Below are positions 21,760 to 33,429 of a stretch of DNA of 64,000 nucleotides, piece after piece. Origin of the DNA: Aselliscus stoliczkanus (taxonomy: Eukaryota > Chordata > Mammalia > Chiroptera > Hipposideridae); NCBI GenBank assembly GCA_033961575.1, contig CM066738.1, positions 90,283,478 to 90,347,477 on the forward strand, read 5' to 3'. Positions within the stretch are counted from its first letter, which is position 1. Every line of letters starts with the position of its first letter. The notes under the pieces are model-generated. The model made no database searches and was not told the origin of the DNA. It saw only the letters and a list, made by a program, of their open reading frames with translations. Position numbers and translations under genes: made by a program.

Positions 21760-22000
21760 AACAGCCAGCCCAGTGAAGATAAGCTGCAATGAATTAGCAG
21801 AAATGGGACGTGGCAGAAGGGCATTGCAGATTATCCCAGAGCAGAGGGCAGTTTTATTGGATGTATTATTAAAAGGTTACTAACATGTTCTTTATGGGGC
21901 TGAACTAGGAGCTAATATTAGAACCTGGCTGGATGGTATTTATAGCTAATTATTCATAAGCTTAAGACAATTTGAAATGAAAAATAAACCTCTTATTAAC
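21760..22000. promoter_or_regulatory. Candidate conserved non-coding element
   Basis: Repeat-free, with GCTAATTATTCATAAG at 21945-21960 (homeodomain core next to a POU/FOX-like A/T half site), TATTGGATGTATTATTAAAAGG (~21856). Inference only. Confidence 0.3.
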
Positions 22001-23299
22001 AGTTTGCTTTTGACACTTCTTTTTGCCCAAATAATGAAATCTTATAAAATAATATATCTGAGTCCTGTTATATACAGAATGGCCCTGCCTAATTCTTTGA
22101 GGCAAGCTGTTGATACACTGGTAGATGCAGCAATGACCAACATCCTTACAAAATGGTATCTGAATAGTGGCTTATTTGGATCTGGCCAGCCTACATATTG
22201 CACACCAACGTCCCTTCCCTTCTCCCTGACCTACACCCTCACCTGGTCACTTTTAGTGGAAGTTATAAATTGATGACCAAACCAGTTTTCACTTCTCTCT
22301 CTTGCTTTCCAACCTCAGCAGCAGCACATATGCATACAGTAGTTTCCAGAGCCAGAAGGTCAAGCAGATGGAAAGTGCAAACAAAGTGTGTGGAAGGTGT
22401 GATGAGATGGCCACATCTGAAGAAGTCATGTTTTATGCCAAGCCAGGTGGGAATACATTTTTATAAAGAGAAGGAAGGGAAATTAATGTGGCAAGCATTA
22501 TCCTAAAGGAAAACACTGAGGTCTTAAAGAATGCTTGGCAGCAGGCTTGTGTCAAGACTGGCTAATCATTCTTTTCTGAGCCTAGCTACTTCTCCTGAAG
22601 TATTTACTATATTTTTAGATCAAGCTGGACTGAGCCACATCTGGGAATTTGAGTAGGGAACTGAATTTCTTCAGTGAGTTGCACGGAAAGTAAAATAGCC
22701 AATCGATGGCATTGCTCTCGAGAACCTAGTCCTTCAAATTCCTGAAATCATAAAGCACTTACTGCGAAGGTCATGGTCTGGGTCAGATGGAAAAAGCTCT
22801 TTTGGAATACAAAGTGTTTGATGATATATATGTCTAGAAAGCGTCTAAACATTACAGTGGGAGTCAAGGTAAATGAATTGTCAGAATAACTCCACCCATT
22901 TCTTCAAGCAGCAGAGGATACATGTTTTGGAAGGTCTCTAGTGGGCTTGCCTAAGAACTTGAAAATACTGGGCAAAGGAATCTAAAAATGGGTTTGGCAT
23001 GACTGCTCTGGCTTGGGTTGATTCCTCCTGCTAGCATTGGAACACGTTCTAAAGAATATCAAACCCCTGTTATCATGCTCCTATTTGAGGAGAGGATTTT
23101 CCTAAATATGAAGGTGATAGGATTTATGATCTGACTTGTAGTATACATGACAAGGTATTCTGTATTTACTTTCTTTCATCTCATAAACTGCATTTTGAAA
23201 TGTGATAAGCTATAAAACAAACATTGCTCAACGTAAGCGCATGGTCATGAAGACCTTTCTGGCCCTGGCCCAGATTCTATTTCTGGGCTTAAGTGCTGA
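22001..23299. other. No gene or repeat recognised
   Basis: Unique-looking sequence. Overlapping open frames of ~100 codons (21977-22273, 22198-22506) have no recognised homology and no splice context that I can defend. Confidence 0.45.
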
Positions 23300-23535
23300 A
23301 CTTGGTATAGATGCTGATCTGCTCTGATAACCACAGACTGAGATCAAATTCCAGTCTCACGCCACCTCAGGCTCATGCACTGGGCAGTTCACATAAGTTT
23401 CCCAAGCCCTGTTTGCATCACAGTCGCTGAGAGGGCAATGCCAACATTTCGTCACAACCGGGAAGAATAAAAAGTTCATGTATATGGACACCCAGTATGG
23501 AGACTCATTCTCTATACACAGTCAATAAATGCTAC
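23300..23535 (+). mobile_element. MIR SINE
   Basis: ATCAAATTCCAGTCTCACGCC, CACTGGGCAGTTCACATAAGTTTCCC and CAGTCAATAAATGCTACTCC follow MIR head, core and tail with strong decay in the middle. Confidence 0.6.
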
Positions 23536-25087
23536 TCCTGTTTCCCCTAGACAAGGTGTGGTTACTTAACTCTTATTCTCTGAGGCCCATGGGTCTTGTC
23601 TCCAAGCTGATTTGGCTAGAGGCTCAAAGAGGGCAGCACCAGCCTGTCTGACTCTGGGGGTTCAGTCACTCTCTGGTCTGGCCTCATAACCCTTGTGATG
23701 TGGTAAAATAGGCTAGTGTCTGGAACTCCAGGTTGCCCACTAGGGTCCTCAAGGGAGTGTTATGGTCAGTGAGGAAAAATTCAGCTGGCCACAACTGGCC
23801 CTGCATTCCAATAGTTGCACAGAGAACATCCATATTTCCACTTCCTACTGCTCCATGAAAATAGGTTATTGCATTAATCAGCCACTGAATATGTTTTATA
23901 TTGACAGTGTGGGATGTAATGACTTTTAAGCATGCTGACTGTGTCTTTTTTTACCACACACCATATACTACTGAATGACATCACTTTCTTTATGAGTTCT
24001 TATTTGCAATTGATTGGACGTCAAGTCTCGGTGCAGCCCTGGATGTCAGTACCCATAAGCCACTGAGCACGCCTCTCACAACCAATGAACTGACCACAAC
24101 CACAAGAAGGTGAACCAAACATTTTGGAGCTAATGCTTTCCTCCTAGAAACTCCAAACAGGAAAGCACAGAGAAAACAGAGCTTACAGATTTTATTTGAC
24201 TCAGACTGAGTCAAGCATTGGGTCTGGACACTGGCTTCAGTGTATTCTCTCCCTCGTCACCGCTTTTAGAGAGGTAGTGAGGCATATTTATTAATAAATC
24301 TGTAATTCCTATTTTCCAGAATATACCAGCCTGTGAATGAAATATTCAGGGGTGGTTTCTGGCTCAGGAACTCCCCGGTGAAACTTGGGGATCCTCCGTC
24401 GTCTGTCCCCAAGGCTTACCTTTCAATCAAGGGCCCCAGAAAATCCACTTCCCTGCCTCCTTGGCAGTAACTCTGCTACTTTTCTGATGACTTCAGCTGG
24501 TGCTACTGTCCAGTGTTTCCAGGTGTTTGATTTTGTACCAGATAGGATGTTATCTGTGTGGGAAACAAATGGAGACAGGACTCAAACACAAATGGAGACA
24601 TAGCATTTGTTGTTGTTCCCAGTTAAGTGTTGCTGTGTATGTCACAGACTCACCTGAGTTGGTGTTTCCTGTGCAGGCCTCCTCTACATGTCATTATGCT
24701 GCTTTGCCATTTGTATGATCAAGTGTAGGCCTGGCAGGGGCACCTTCGCAGGTCCACCTCTACTGAGCATGACTAGCTCAACAAATAGCCAGCTTGTTGA
24801 ATAGATTGGTGGAGAGTTACCCCATCTTGATGTTGCTCCAGATTGGCAACTTTGCATGAATGCTGACATTCTGTCTTATAATTTTATGATCGGTGACAGT
24901 GTCATCCTTGTCAAACTTTATATTTCTCCTTTTTTGCAACACTCTTTTAAGGCAACACATAACTGTCAAAAAGATAAATTGTTTCACTTTTAAGTTTTTA
25001 ATTTATTTCCTAAATTTCTCAGGGGAGCTTAATATGATTTTTGGTATGAAATTTGTATTTATGGTGAAAGCAAACTACTTAGCAGCT
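23536..25087. other. No gene or repeat recognised
   Basis: Unique-looking sequence without an assignable feature. Confidence 0.45.
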
Positions 25088-25345
25088 TGTGTAGCCAATA
25101 GAATGTGGTTTCTGCAGCCTGGCATTTGGAGTTGAATTCTGGCTGAACCAAATGTTAACTTTGCATCTATGAGCAAGTTGTTGACGTACTGGTGCTTCAG
25201 TTTCCTCATCTGTATGATGGAAATAATAAGAGTAGTGCTTACCTTTTATAGTTTTATGTAGATTAAATTCAACCACAAACAAAAATGGTTCAAACAGTAC
25301 CAGGCATACAAGAAGCACTTAGTGAATGCATATCAGCCTATAATA
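25088..25345 (+). mobile_element. MIR SINE, nearly full length
   Basis: TAGAATGTGGTTTCTGCAGCC, GAATTCTGGCTGAACC, GCTTCAGTTTCCTCATCTGTATGATGG and GTACCAGGCATACAAGAAGCAC follow the whole MIR in order. Confidence 0.9.
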
Positions 25346-25729
25346 ATATTTTTGAGATGCACTTATATTTGAAGCATAGAGCTTATACACATGAGTCCTT
25401 GCATCTTGGTAAAACTGACTTCCTTTTGAAAATTTACCATATTGTGATCTAAGTGTTTAGAATATGGCTGATCATGAGAAATCTTTTGATGAAGCATTCC
25501 AATCAGGGTATTGTGTTGGTGGATAAAAAGAGCTCTCTTTTTATGAAGCAGTCAGTGCCTTGAACAGGATGTCAGAGCTGATAATAGAACAGTCCTAAAA
25601 ATAATATTTTTTAAAAATTGGGTTTTCAGCATAAGACTACCGCTCCAAATTTATTAAAACTTACTATATATTTTAATTCCTGTGTCAAATGTTGTAAAAG
25701 GTGTGTTTACAACCTTGGCTCATGAGGCT

Positions 25730-25835
25730 GAGTTTACTGAGGACCGAGGTCATGCCCTCTTTATTTACTGCACTCTATGGGCCATAGCTTAGTACCAGCC
25801 ACATAATAGTAGCCCAATGAATATCTTTTGACTAG
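25730..25835 (+). mobile_element. L2 LINE 3' end
   Basis: TGAGGACCGAGGTCATGCCCTC, TAGTACCAGCCACATAATAGTAGCCCAATGAAT match the L2 3' end. Confidence 0.6.
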
Positions 25836-26792
25836 ATATATGACCACTGAAGATTTCAGTTTGAGTTACTAAAAAATTAACTATATGTGGTTGTTGTTTA
25901 TACACATTTCCCTTATTTCAGCATTCGGGGGGGGGGGGAATAAAAACACAAGAGTTTTGAAAGAAAATGGCATTGATAAAAAGCCATGTGATCTAAAGTT
26001 GATTATTTGCCCCAGGATAGATTGTTGATGATAAACCTCCCATGTGAAGTTTAAGTATTTTTAATTTGACCAAGTTTAATCTACTAGTGTACAGAATTTT
26101 TGTTGAAACTATTTGGTGAATAAACTAGTTTATTCTGGCATTGAGACCCGTGATTGCCACATGTCACCTTACACATCTGACTCCGTCACTGATGCAATAG
26201 CTGTTTCTCACCCAGTCCTCTCCATCCTTTTGATGATTCATCTCTAAGGTTGCTCCTATTGCTGTCATCTCCAGTGCTCTTTGATAAGGCTAAAATCACA
26301 GTCATAGCTATCTGAGATTTTTATAGCTTCCTTAGCATAATAATACCTCTTTCATGTGTCACTCAATCAATTTATGACACTGAGGTTGGTTGAATACAAT
26401 GAGACATGGCCAAGTTCTAGTCAAGACCATTTCTTCCCTACCCCACTTAGCCTGTGTCCCTGGAAAAATCGAGGGTGTCCTTGCTTCCTTTCTCCACAGT
26501 TGCTTCTCTATGCTGAATGCTGTCCAGAGAATGAAGGGCAGGCATAATCCCTTGCTTACCAAAGTTTTAGTCATGGGATCCAGCAATTGGACAACACCAT
26601 CCATCCATTTTTTCTTCCCAAAAGAACCCTCAGGCTGTTAGGATAATACTACTCCAGAGGCACACCCTGTCTCTGCTCTTAGCACAGGAAATAGTTTTAT
26701 CTTGGAACCTTGCCAATAGCAAAAACATGACCTAATGAGGACTAAGTACCTCAACAGAGCTAGAAATATAATGCTGCCTGGAGTTAAAGTGG

Positions 26793-26794
<2 letters not shown>
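25836..26794. other. No gene; G12 run
   Basis: Mostly unique. A 12-G homopolymer lies at 25927-25938. Three overlapping frames of 63-83 codons at 26356-26641 are on opposite strands and match no protein I know. Confidence 0.5.

Positions 26795-26838
<44 letters not shown>
26795..26838 (+). repeat. (GA)n microsatellite
   Basis: 22 uninterrupted GA units followed by a GAATGA-type tail. Confidence 0.95.
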
Positions 26839-26843
<5 letters not shown>

Positions 26844-27764
26844 AATGAATATGAATGAGAGAATTTCTGGCTGGGATGATGAGGAAAGCCTTTAAAAAAA
26901 AAAAGGCGGTCATTGAAGGTGGTTCTTGAAGAAGGACCTTCAAAAGGTCAGAAATCAAAGACTTTGGGAACGTTTTTGAGTCATGGCTCTGTTACTCTGC
27001 CACAAAGTATTGTTGAATAAATCTGAGATCCATCGTTTCGCCATATTTAAAGTCATAGTGTCACACCAGATTCCTAGAGCTCCTTCATTCTACAACTTCA
27101 CAAACCAGGGACTCCGTGAATGGGCAGGATTTAGAAAGGCAGAGATAGTGAGCATTACAGACAGAGGCAGAAGATCAAGCAAAATTTCAAGATGTGTTTG
27201 AGAAATCACGAGTGATTTATGGAGGAAGTAAGATTTGAAAGGGGGAGAATAGGTTCACCATAGGAATGAAGTTAAAAGAATTTAATTTGAGGAGAGAAGC
27301 AGGTCAATGTCCTTACTTTTCTGGGGAAGGGATACACAATATTGCATGTTACCATATGGATGCAAAAGGAACTCACTAGCTGATGAGATTTTCAAACACA
27401 TCAGGAGGTTTGGTGCCCTGCAAAATGGAGCTTGTAGGTTAAGAACAACCAGGACACAGTTGGCAAGCTAAGAATTCAGCTTTGCAAGTGATCTTACAGT
27501 ACTTTTTCGTTCACTAGAAATGATTAGATTAACTTAGATTTTTCATTGTCACAGATAACACTGATCAACTGTTGTGGACCTCAGTTTTAATTTTCATGGA
27601 GTCCCATCCTATTTTTTGTGGGTGTGGGCTAATGTGGGTTATATAATCTTAGCTTGAGGAAGAGGCTGGCTGTGATTTAATAATTGGGAGCAAGTACATG
27701 GATTTTGAAGGAGTCTCAGAGGAATCAGCCAATTATGAAATGATAAAAAGCATCATTAGGGGTG
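26839..27764. other. No recognisable feature
   Basis: Unique-looking sequence. Confidence 0.45.
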
Positions 27765-27945
27765 GAAGGGGATGCAAAATGTCTAGCATTCAGTTCCCTT
27801 TCTCATAGGACTTATAATATAGTTAAGAAAATCAGATGGATACAAACACTCAAAATGTTTCATAATGTAAGTGCACATAGAATGGTTCAAATGAAGCTCT
27901 ACAGGGCTTTTAGAATGAAAGAGGGAACTCTGGTCAAAGGAAGGA
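27765..27945 (-). mobile_element. L2 LINE fragment
   Basis: TTCTCATAGGACTTATAATATAG.TAAG resembles the L2 complement ('cctcatggagcttatattctagtgggg'), with GAAAGAGGGAACTCTGG beyond. Decayed, moderate support. Confidence 0.5.
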
Positions 27946-27952
27946 TTACTAA

Positions 27953-28125
27953 AGTTAGCAAATGAAAATACAAGATAGCCAATTAAATTTGAATTTCAGA
28001 TAAACAATAATTTTTGGCATAAGTATATTCCAAATATTGCATGGAAGATACTTATATTAAAACATTATTTATTGTTTATCTGAAATTCAAATTTAAATGG
28101 ATGTAGTGATTTTCATCAGGCAACT
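27953..28125. mobile_element. Palindromic (fold-back) DNA transposon
   Basis: Two long inverted arms: 27981-28010 reads AATTAAATTTGAATTTCAG..., and its complement is at 28066-28099 (...CTGAAATTCAAATTTAAAT). A smaller pair (AAGTATATTCC / GATACTTATATT) lies inside. The ends (AGTTAGCAAATG, CATCAGGCAACTTT) look like the 'ttgccagataaaa' ends of a widespread mammalian palindromic element whose family name I do not recall. Confidence 0.85.
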
Positions 28126-28439
28126 TTATTTTTTTAAATTTTACTTTCTCCTATGGCCTGATAGATGTGAAACCTTTAGAGAGAATGGGATCTTTAAAAG
28201 AAAGAGGAAGTATACAATTTCCAAAGGAGGCCATCATTTGCAATGATGGTGAATAAAACAAGTAGTCTAGAATGGAGAGCTTATGTAGAAGAGAAAGGCG
28301 AGCCAGCAGGAATTCTCCATTCTAATTACATGGAAATTTAAAACTGATAGCTCCAATGACCTCTGAATTGAAGATATAAAAGTTAGGTAGATATGATCTT
28401 TATTTTTTATAAATAAAAGTTCATGGACAATTAATACTG
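28126..28439. other. No recognisable feature
   Basis: Unique-looking sequence. Confidence 0.45.
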
Positions 28440-28570
28440 GAAGAAATCTTAACAGTCATCTCTCCCCTCATTTACAGAAGAAGAAAGCACAGCTCAAATT
28501 CACAGATCTGAGACCAGAACCCTGATCTCTTAATTCTCAGGCAATATTCTTTCCACTTCACCGTCCTCAT
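28440..28570 (-). mobile_element. MIR-related SINE fragment
   Basis: GGAAGAAATCTTAACAGTCATC, CATTTACAGAAGAAGAAAGCACAG and GACCAGAACCCTGATCTC give the complement of a MIR-superfamily element, the same type as 14755-14905. Confidence 0.6.
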
Positions 28571-29799
28571 TAATTTTTATTTCTCAAATGAGCTAGTGGT
28601 TCCAAACCAACAATGGACCCAAACCAACAATCTATTTAGACATGGTGATGAAAGCTAAGTAATGCAATTCTTTGCTATGTTCCATCGTGACTCTCATAAA
28701 TCACCTCCAACAACTTTGGAAACCTTCCTTGGGTGATCGGCTTTCTCTGGGGCACAACTTCTTTTAATAGCCCTCAGGGGGACAAAATCCTACTGACGTT
28801 CTAAAAAGTTTAGAGAGGCAGTTTTCCATCAGAGTTCTGGTAGTTGTTATTTTCCACAGACAACTAAATTCTCCACATGCTGATATGTGCCAGAAACTAA
28901 TCTTCCATGTGTATCAATGTCGTAAGCAGTGATTGGCTTGGGTTGAGCATGTAAATAAGTCTTGACTTCACTGGAAGAATAATTCCTTTACTTACTTCAT
29001 TTCCTCCCCAACCTTTGTGTTGCACTTTCCTCAGGGATCCTCACGCTAAGTTGGCTCTGCAGATTTACCTCAGGTGACCTCCCAAGTGTGGCCTTCTCCC
29101 TTTCCTAAGCCAAACAATGTGTTCAGCCATTATCAAAATAATGTATAGAAAAAAGCCCAGTGATTCATCAAGTTAATTCAGTGTTCTCCTTTTAAGTGGA
29201 ATGGGGTTTATTAGAAACCAGGGTCAAAAACACAGTGAAATAAGGACGATCTAAGTGGAAATGTCATCTCTGAAATTACCAAGGAGCTGGGGTTCCTGTT
29301 GTGTTTTGAATGTTTATGGATATTGGTGTCAACTGAAGCTTTTCTGGCAACCCTGAGCTATATATCTTCTTGATTATTATCTACCTTCTCTGTATAATGA
29401 GTTGGTCATAGAAATTCATACATTCATGTATTTATTCATTTATGTACCATTTTTGGTATTTTCCTCTTCCAAGGCAAAAATACTGTTATCGCCTTATTAA
29501 AAGTTATAGTTGGGGAGGGAAGTGCATAGAAATTGCTTATTCTCTTGATGTTATTTTGTATATTAGGAAACAGAAAGAGAAGTGACTTTCCCTAAAGTTA
29601 CCACTTGTGAGCAAAGCTGTGACAAAATCCTAGTTCTTCTTTCTTCCAATCCTGACTCACCCATCGATCTTCTGAACCCTAATGGGAATGACTTCATAAA
29701 ATGTAATCATTACAATTGTATCAACACAAAACAGTCACTAAAGATTACAGCTGGTATTTGGAACTTTTACTATTAAATAAACACTGAATTGGTACTATC
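28571..29799. other. No gene or repeat recognised
   Basis: Unique-looking sequence. An incidental run of ATTCATTCATGTATTTATTC at about 29417 is simple sequence. Confidence 0.45.
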
Positions 29800-30030
29800 A
29801 AACTGTCAAATGCTCTCTCCTAATTTAGGATGAGTAAAAGCATGGGGAGCAATGGATCAATGTCACACTGCTTCTGAAGGGGCAAAATGGAAGCCACACA
29901 CTGCCATTGTTAAGATGCTAATGGGATAGCTGACTGACAGGTAATGAGTTCCCTGTCAGCAAAAGTGTTAAACAACTAGATGGTCCTTTGGCACTGTTGC
30001 TGCATAAGTAATTTTGACATGGGGGAAGAT
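29800..30030. promoter_or_regulatory. Candidate conserved non-coding element
   Basis: Repeat-free. It contains an inverted pair CTGACAG (29934-29940) and CTGTCAG (29953-29959) around GTAATGAGTTCC; TGACAG is the core recognised by MEIS/PREP/TGIF homeodomain proteins, and TAATGAG is a homeodomain-type core. TAAGTAATTTTGAC follows at about 30006. Inference from motif layout. Confidence 0.4.
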
Positions 30031-30649
30031 GGAGCCAGATGATATTTTTAATGTTTCATCCATCTCTAAGATTCTATAATAAAGGTTAGGAAGACTTAAA
30101 GAAAAGCCCATGTCTAGTCATTTACGTCGAGGAGCAAGGAGAATAACAAGAGTAGTGAAGTGTTACGTAAGATGGCTAGTAATAGGACCTGCTCAAATGT
30201 GGAAGACCACTGTCAGTTTACATTTTCCCCATCTGTTATGCTGATGAGAGTTGAAGTGTCAAGAGTAGAGATTGTGTTTATAAAGAAGAAAAGAGAAACC
30301 ACAGCAAAACCTCCTGGATGGGAGTTGGAGGATGACTCGGCAAAATACCCAGAGTTTTAAAACTAATAGGCCTGCTGTAAGCCCAGCTGTTTGGGAACTT
30401 TGGAGGGCTGGAGAACAGACTGATGGCTTGGGGTGCTGGCAGCAGGGAAGATTCAGAACATGGTCTGCAACATGAAGCAAGGGTAGAGGACCACAAATAA
30501 TTGTCGATTCTGTTCAATTAGTGATGAATACCATTGAAGGGTAAGTTTTCTTTAAATGCTTGGAAACAAAGTTTATCGACCTGCTCGATAGCCCGTTGAC
30601 TGTGTGGTCCTTCAGAGAGTCGCACTGTGATGAAGCTAACACAGGGTCC
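30031..30649. other. No recognisable feature
   Basis: Unique-looking sequence. Confidence 0.45.
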
Positions 30650-30775
30650 TGACTCATTGGCCCCATTTTACAGGAGAGGAAACTGAACCCAAGAATAGTT
30701 CAACAACTTGTCTTAGAGCACATGGCTAATAAGTGACAGAACTTAGATTAAAATCAATGTCTCCTGGTTTTACTT
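30650..30775 (-). mobile_element. MIR SINE fragment
   Basis: CCCCATTTTACAGGAGAGGAAACTGAACCC, TCTTAGAGCACATGGCTAATAAGTGACAGAAC give the MIR complement. Confidence 0.8.
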
Positions 30776-31589
30776 TGATTGGGTTGGTGATCATAGTTCA
30801 AACCATTTTTTGAGCTTAACTGTAAAGAATATTATGGAGTAAGCCATTACTGCCTATGAGTGTCTTTTATTGGGTCAATTCTTGCATTTGATTATGCTTC
30901 CTCCCCACCTTGAGCAGCCCCTGAACAGGGCTTACCATTTCTATATTTAAAGCACAAGGTAGACCAGATATGTATACCTAGGGAGGGAGTTCTTTTCTGA
31001 TTATTTGTTTTCCTGGCAGGGAGCATGTCACAGAGAGTTCCCCTACCATGTCACTGTCTCTATTAAGAATGACACTCACTCTACATTCCTCCTAGCCATG
31101 ACGGAGTCCTAACCATTTTTCTTCTTTGCAATGGATTTCCAGACAACTGATAGATGGTTGTAAGGGTAATTCCTCCTGGACAATTTCCCCAAAACCTATT
31201 CTTTGCTCTACCATTTTCCTAAATACTATCTTAAGAGTAATTGTTCTAGGAGGACCACTCGAGGAAGGTTACACATATTCTCTAATTTGCACACTTCTTT
31301 TAGAACAGGGAAGAAATAAAACTGTAAGTGGAGGGAATCTGCCAGAATCACCATTTAAAAAAAGTCAGAGTTTGAATGTCAGCCGTAAATTGCCGTTCCT
31401 CTATGCTTATTTCCACTCCTAACAATAGTTTCACATACTCCTTCTACACATACACACACTCAACATATTTATTAATAGGGAATTAAGTTAGAAAAGGACC
31501 CTGACCAAAAACATAAAAATTGTGCACCAGAATGGTGTGCTGGAAAGTACAGAAGGGGGGTTATACATGTTTAAAATATCTGAGAAAAA
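30776..31589. other. No gene recognised
   Basis: Unique-looking sequence; a 98-codon frame at 31126-31422 has no recognised homology. The part after 31490 may belong to the L1 that follows. Confidence 0.45.
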
Positions 31590-32230
31590 GAACAACCCAA
31601 GAGATAGATGGTTTATGCATATGAACAGGCAGTGAACAGAAATGGAAATGCATTTTATATGCTTTTATATGAAAAGATGCACAACTCATACATAATAAGA
31701 GAAATGGAAATTAAAATTACGCTGTGATCCCATTTTTTACTTATCAGATTGGCCAAAATCCAAAAGATCAAAAACATATCCTGTTGGCAAGGCTGTGGGG
31801 AAACAGGCCCTTTTTGTACAGTGCTGGTAGCAATTTGTATTAGTAAAACCCCAGTGGAGGGCCATTTGGTGATATCTGTCAAAATTACAAATGCAAATAT
31901 GCTTTGACCCAGTAATACCACTTCTGGGAATTTATCCCACAGATATACTTGCACAGGTGCAAAATGATATACCCACAAGTTTCTTAATTGCAGCCTTGTT
32001 TATAATCGCAAAAGATTAGAAATAAGACACTAGTCTGTCATAAGGGCCTTTAAAATAAATCATTGTATATCTATACAATGACATAATATACAGTTTTTAA
32101 AAAGAAGAGAGCTCTCTAGATACTGATCTGAAAAGATCCCCAAGATATATTAGATTAAAGAAAAGGAAGGGAAAAACAGTCATAATATACTACATTTGAT
32201 ATTCAAAAATGAAGGTGTGGAAACAATAAT
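31590..32230 (+). mobile_element. Old L1 ORF2 3' fragment
   Basis: GATCCCATTTTTTACTTATCAGATTGGCC, AAGGCTGTGGGGAAACAGGCCC, TGACCCAGTAATACCACTTCTGGGAATTTATCCC and GCCTTGTTTATAATCGCAAAAG are the classic L1 ORF2 C-terminal landmarks in order, plus strand. Stops and indels are present. Confidence 0.85.
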
Positions 32231-32929
32231 TTAAACAACAATAATTCTGAAAGATTTGGGAAAGACTGATAGCTTTGGTTGCTTACAGCAGTTCCAAGGT
32301 CTTTGTGTGGTAACTGGGCAGGTAGGGAAAGCTGGATGTGCCTCTTCTCTCTATTCTGTTTGACTTTTGTGACTTATGGATGGATCATTCTCCATGGAAA
32401 ACAGGACCACAGATCTAAGTTATTGAATAAGCTGTTTTCGAAGGTGAGAGGCAGGAAAGGATAAGATTTGGGTTCAGTAAGTCACGCCACAAGCAATACA
32501 GCGTGATGGGTTACCACCTTGCGAAAAATACTCCGTGGTGTTAACTTACGATTGGGCCACGGGGTTAGCAACCTTGATGAGCCTGCTATAAAGGGTGCTG
32601 ACAGTATCCTTTGAAAGGGGTCCCACTATCTGAACACTATTTGTTCAGGAATAAAACCTACAGTTCTTTTCCATTTGCTGAGTCATGAATTGTCAGTCTA
32701 TGAGACAAGTAGTTTTGTCTATTATGAGGAAGATGTCTTCTTCAAGTACCTGGTTTAAATAAATAAATATTTAAAACTGTAGCATAAAATAGTCTCTGGC
32801 TAATAGCCTTCTGTTGCCTTCCTTCATTCATATGAAGAAACAGAATATATAATTTATTTTAGAAACCTGGTGAAACGGTGGCAACACAACAACAGCCTGG
32901 AAAGGGAATAAACTTGCCCATTTAAAATA
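32231..32929. other. No recognisable feature
   Basis: Unique-looking sequence. 32480-32600 keeps several CpGs and shows no repeat signature. Confidence 0.45.
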
Positions 32930-33176
32930 AAAATCATCATAGCTGATACTCACTGAGTGTTCTTACATGCTAGACACTGGCAGGAGTACTTTGAAAGCAT
33001 TAATTCATTTAATGCTTATCACAATGTGTGAGAAATCGTATTTGTTTCCCTTTTTGCAGATGCAGAAACTGGCCACAGAAAACTTGCTCAAGTTTCCTTA
33101 GCTAGTGAAGAAGCAAAGCTGGGATTTGAACCTAGCCACTCTAATTCCAGAGCCCAGGAGATCCTTTTGTCACATC
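32930..33176 (-). mobile_element. MIR SINE, full length
   Basis: ATAGCTGATACTCACTGAGTG, TTAATTCATTTAATGCTTATCAC, TGCAGATGCAGAAACTGGCC and GGGATTTGAACCTAGCC.. CCAGAGCCC cover the complete MIR complement. Confidence 0.9.
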
Positions 33177-33429
33177 ACCACCACTCTAATCCCCACCCCC
33201 AACTCTTACCTTCACTAATTCAGAAGCACAAGATTTGTAGCATATAGACAACTGACACCCAGTAGGTGTGGATGGTCCTGTCTGCGTTTTTTCCTTCACT
33301 TCCTCTCCTTCCCACCTAGTACTTCCATTTTGATATCTCCTCACAGATGGAAACCCCCAGAATGTCATTTTTAGAATCTTAGCTAGAAAACTAGGAAAGG
33401 AGGCTAAAGGTGACAAAATTTCTTATTTG

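Noticed and set aside
22318..22345. Possible U6 snRNA start (GCAGCACATAT)
   Set aside because: Only 11 bases match; the rest of U6 is absent.
26638..26958. 106-codon minus-strand frame with a Ser/Leu repeat
   Set aside because: Its middle is the (GA)n microsatellite read in antisense.
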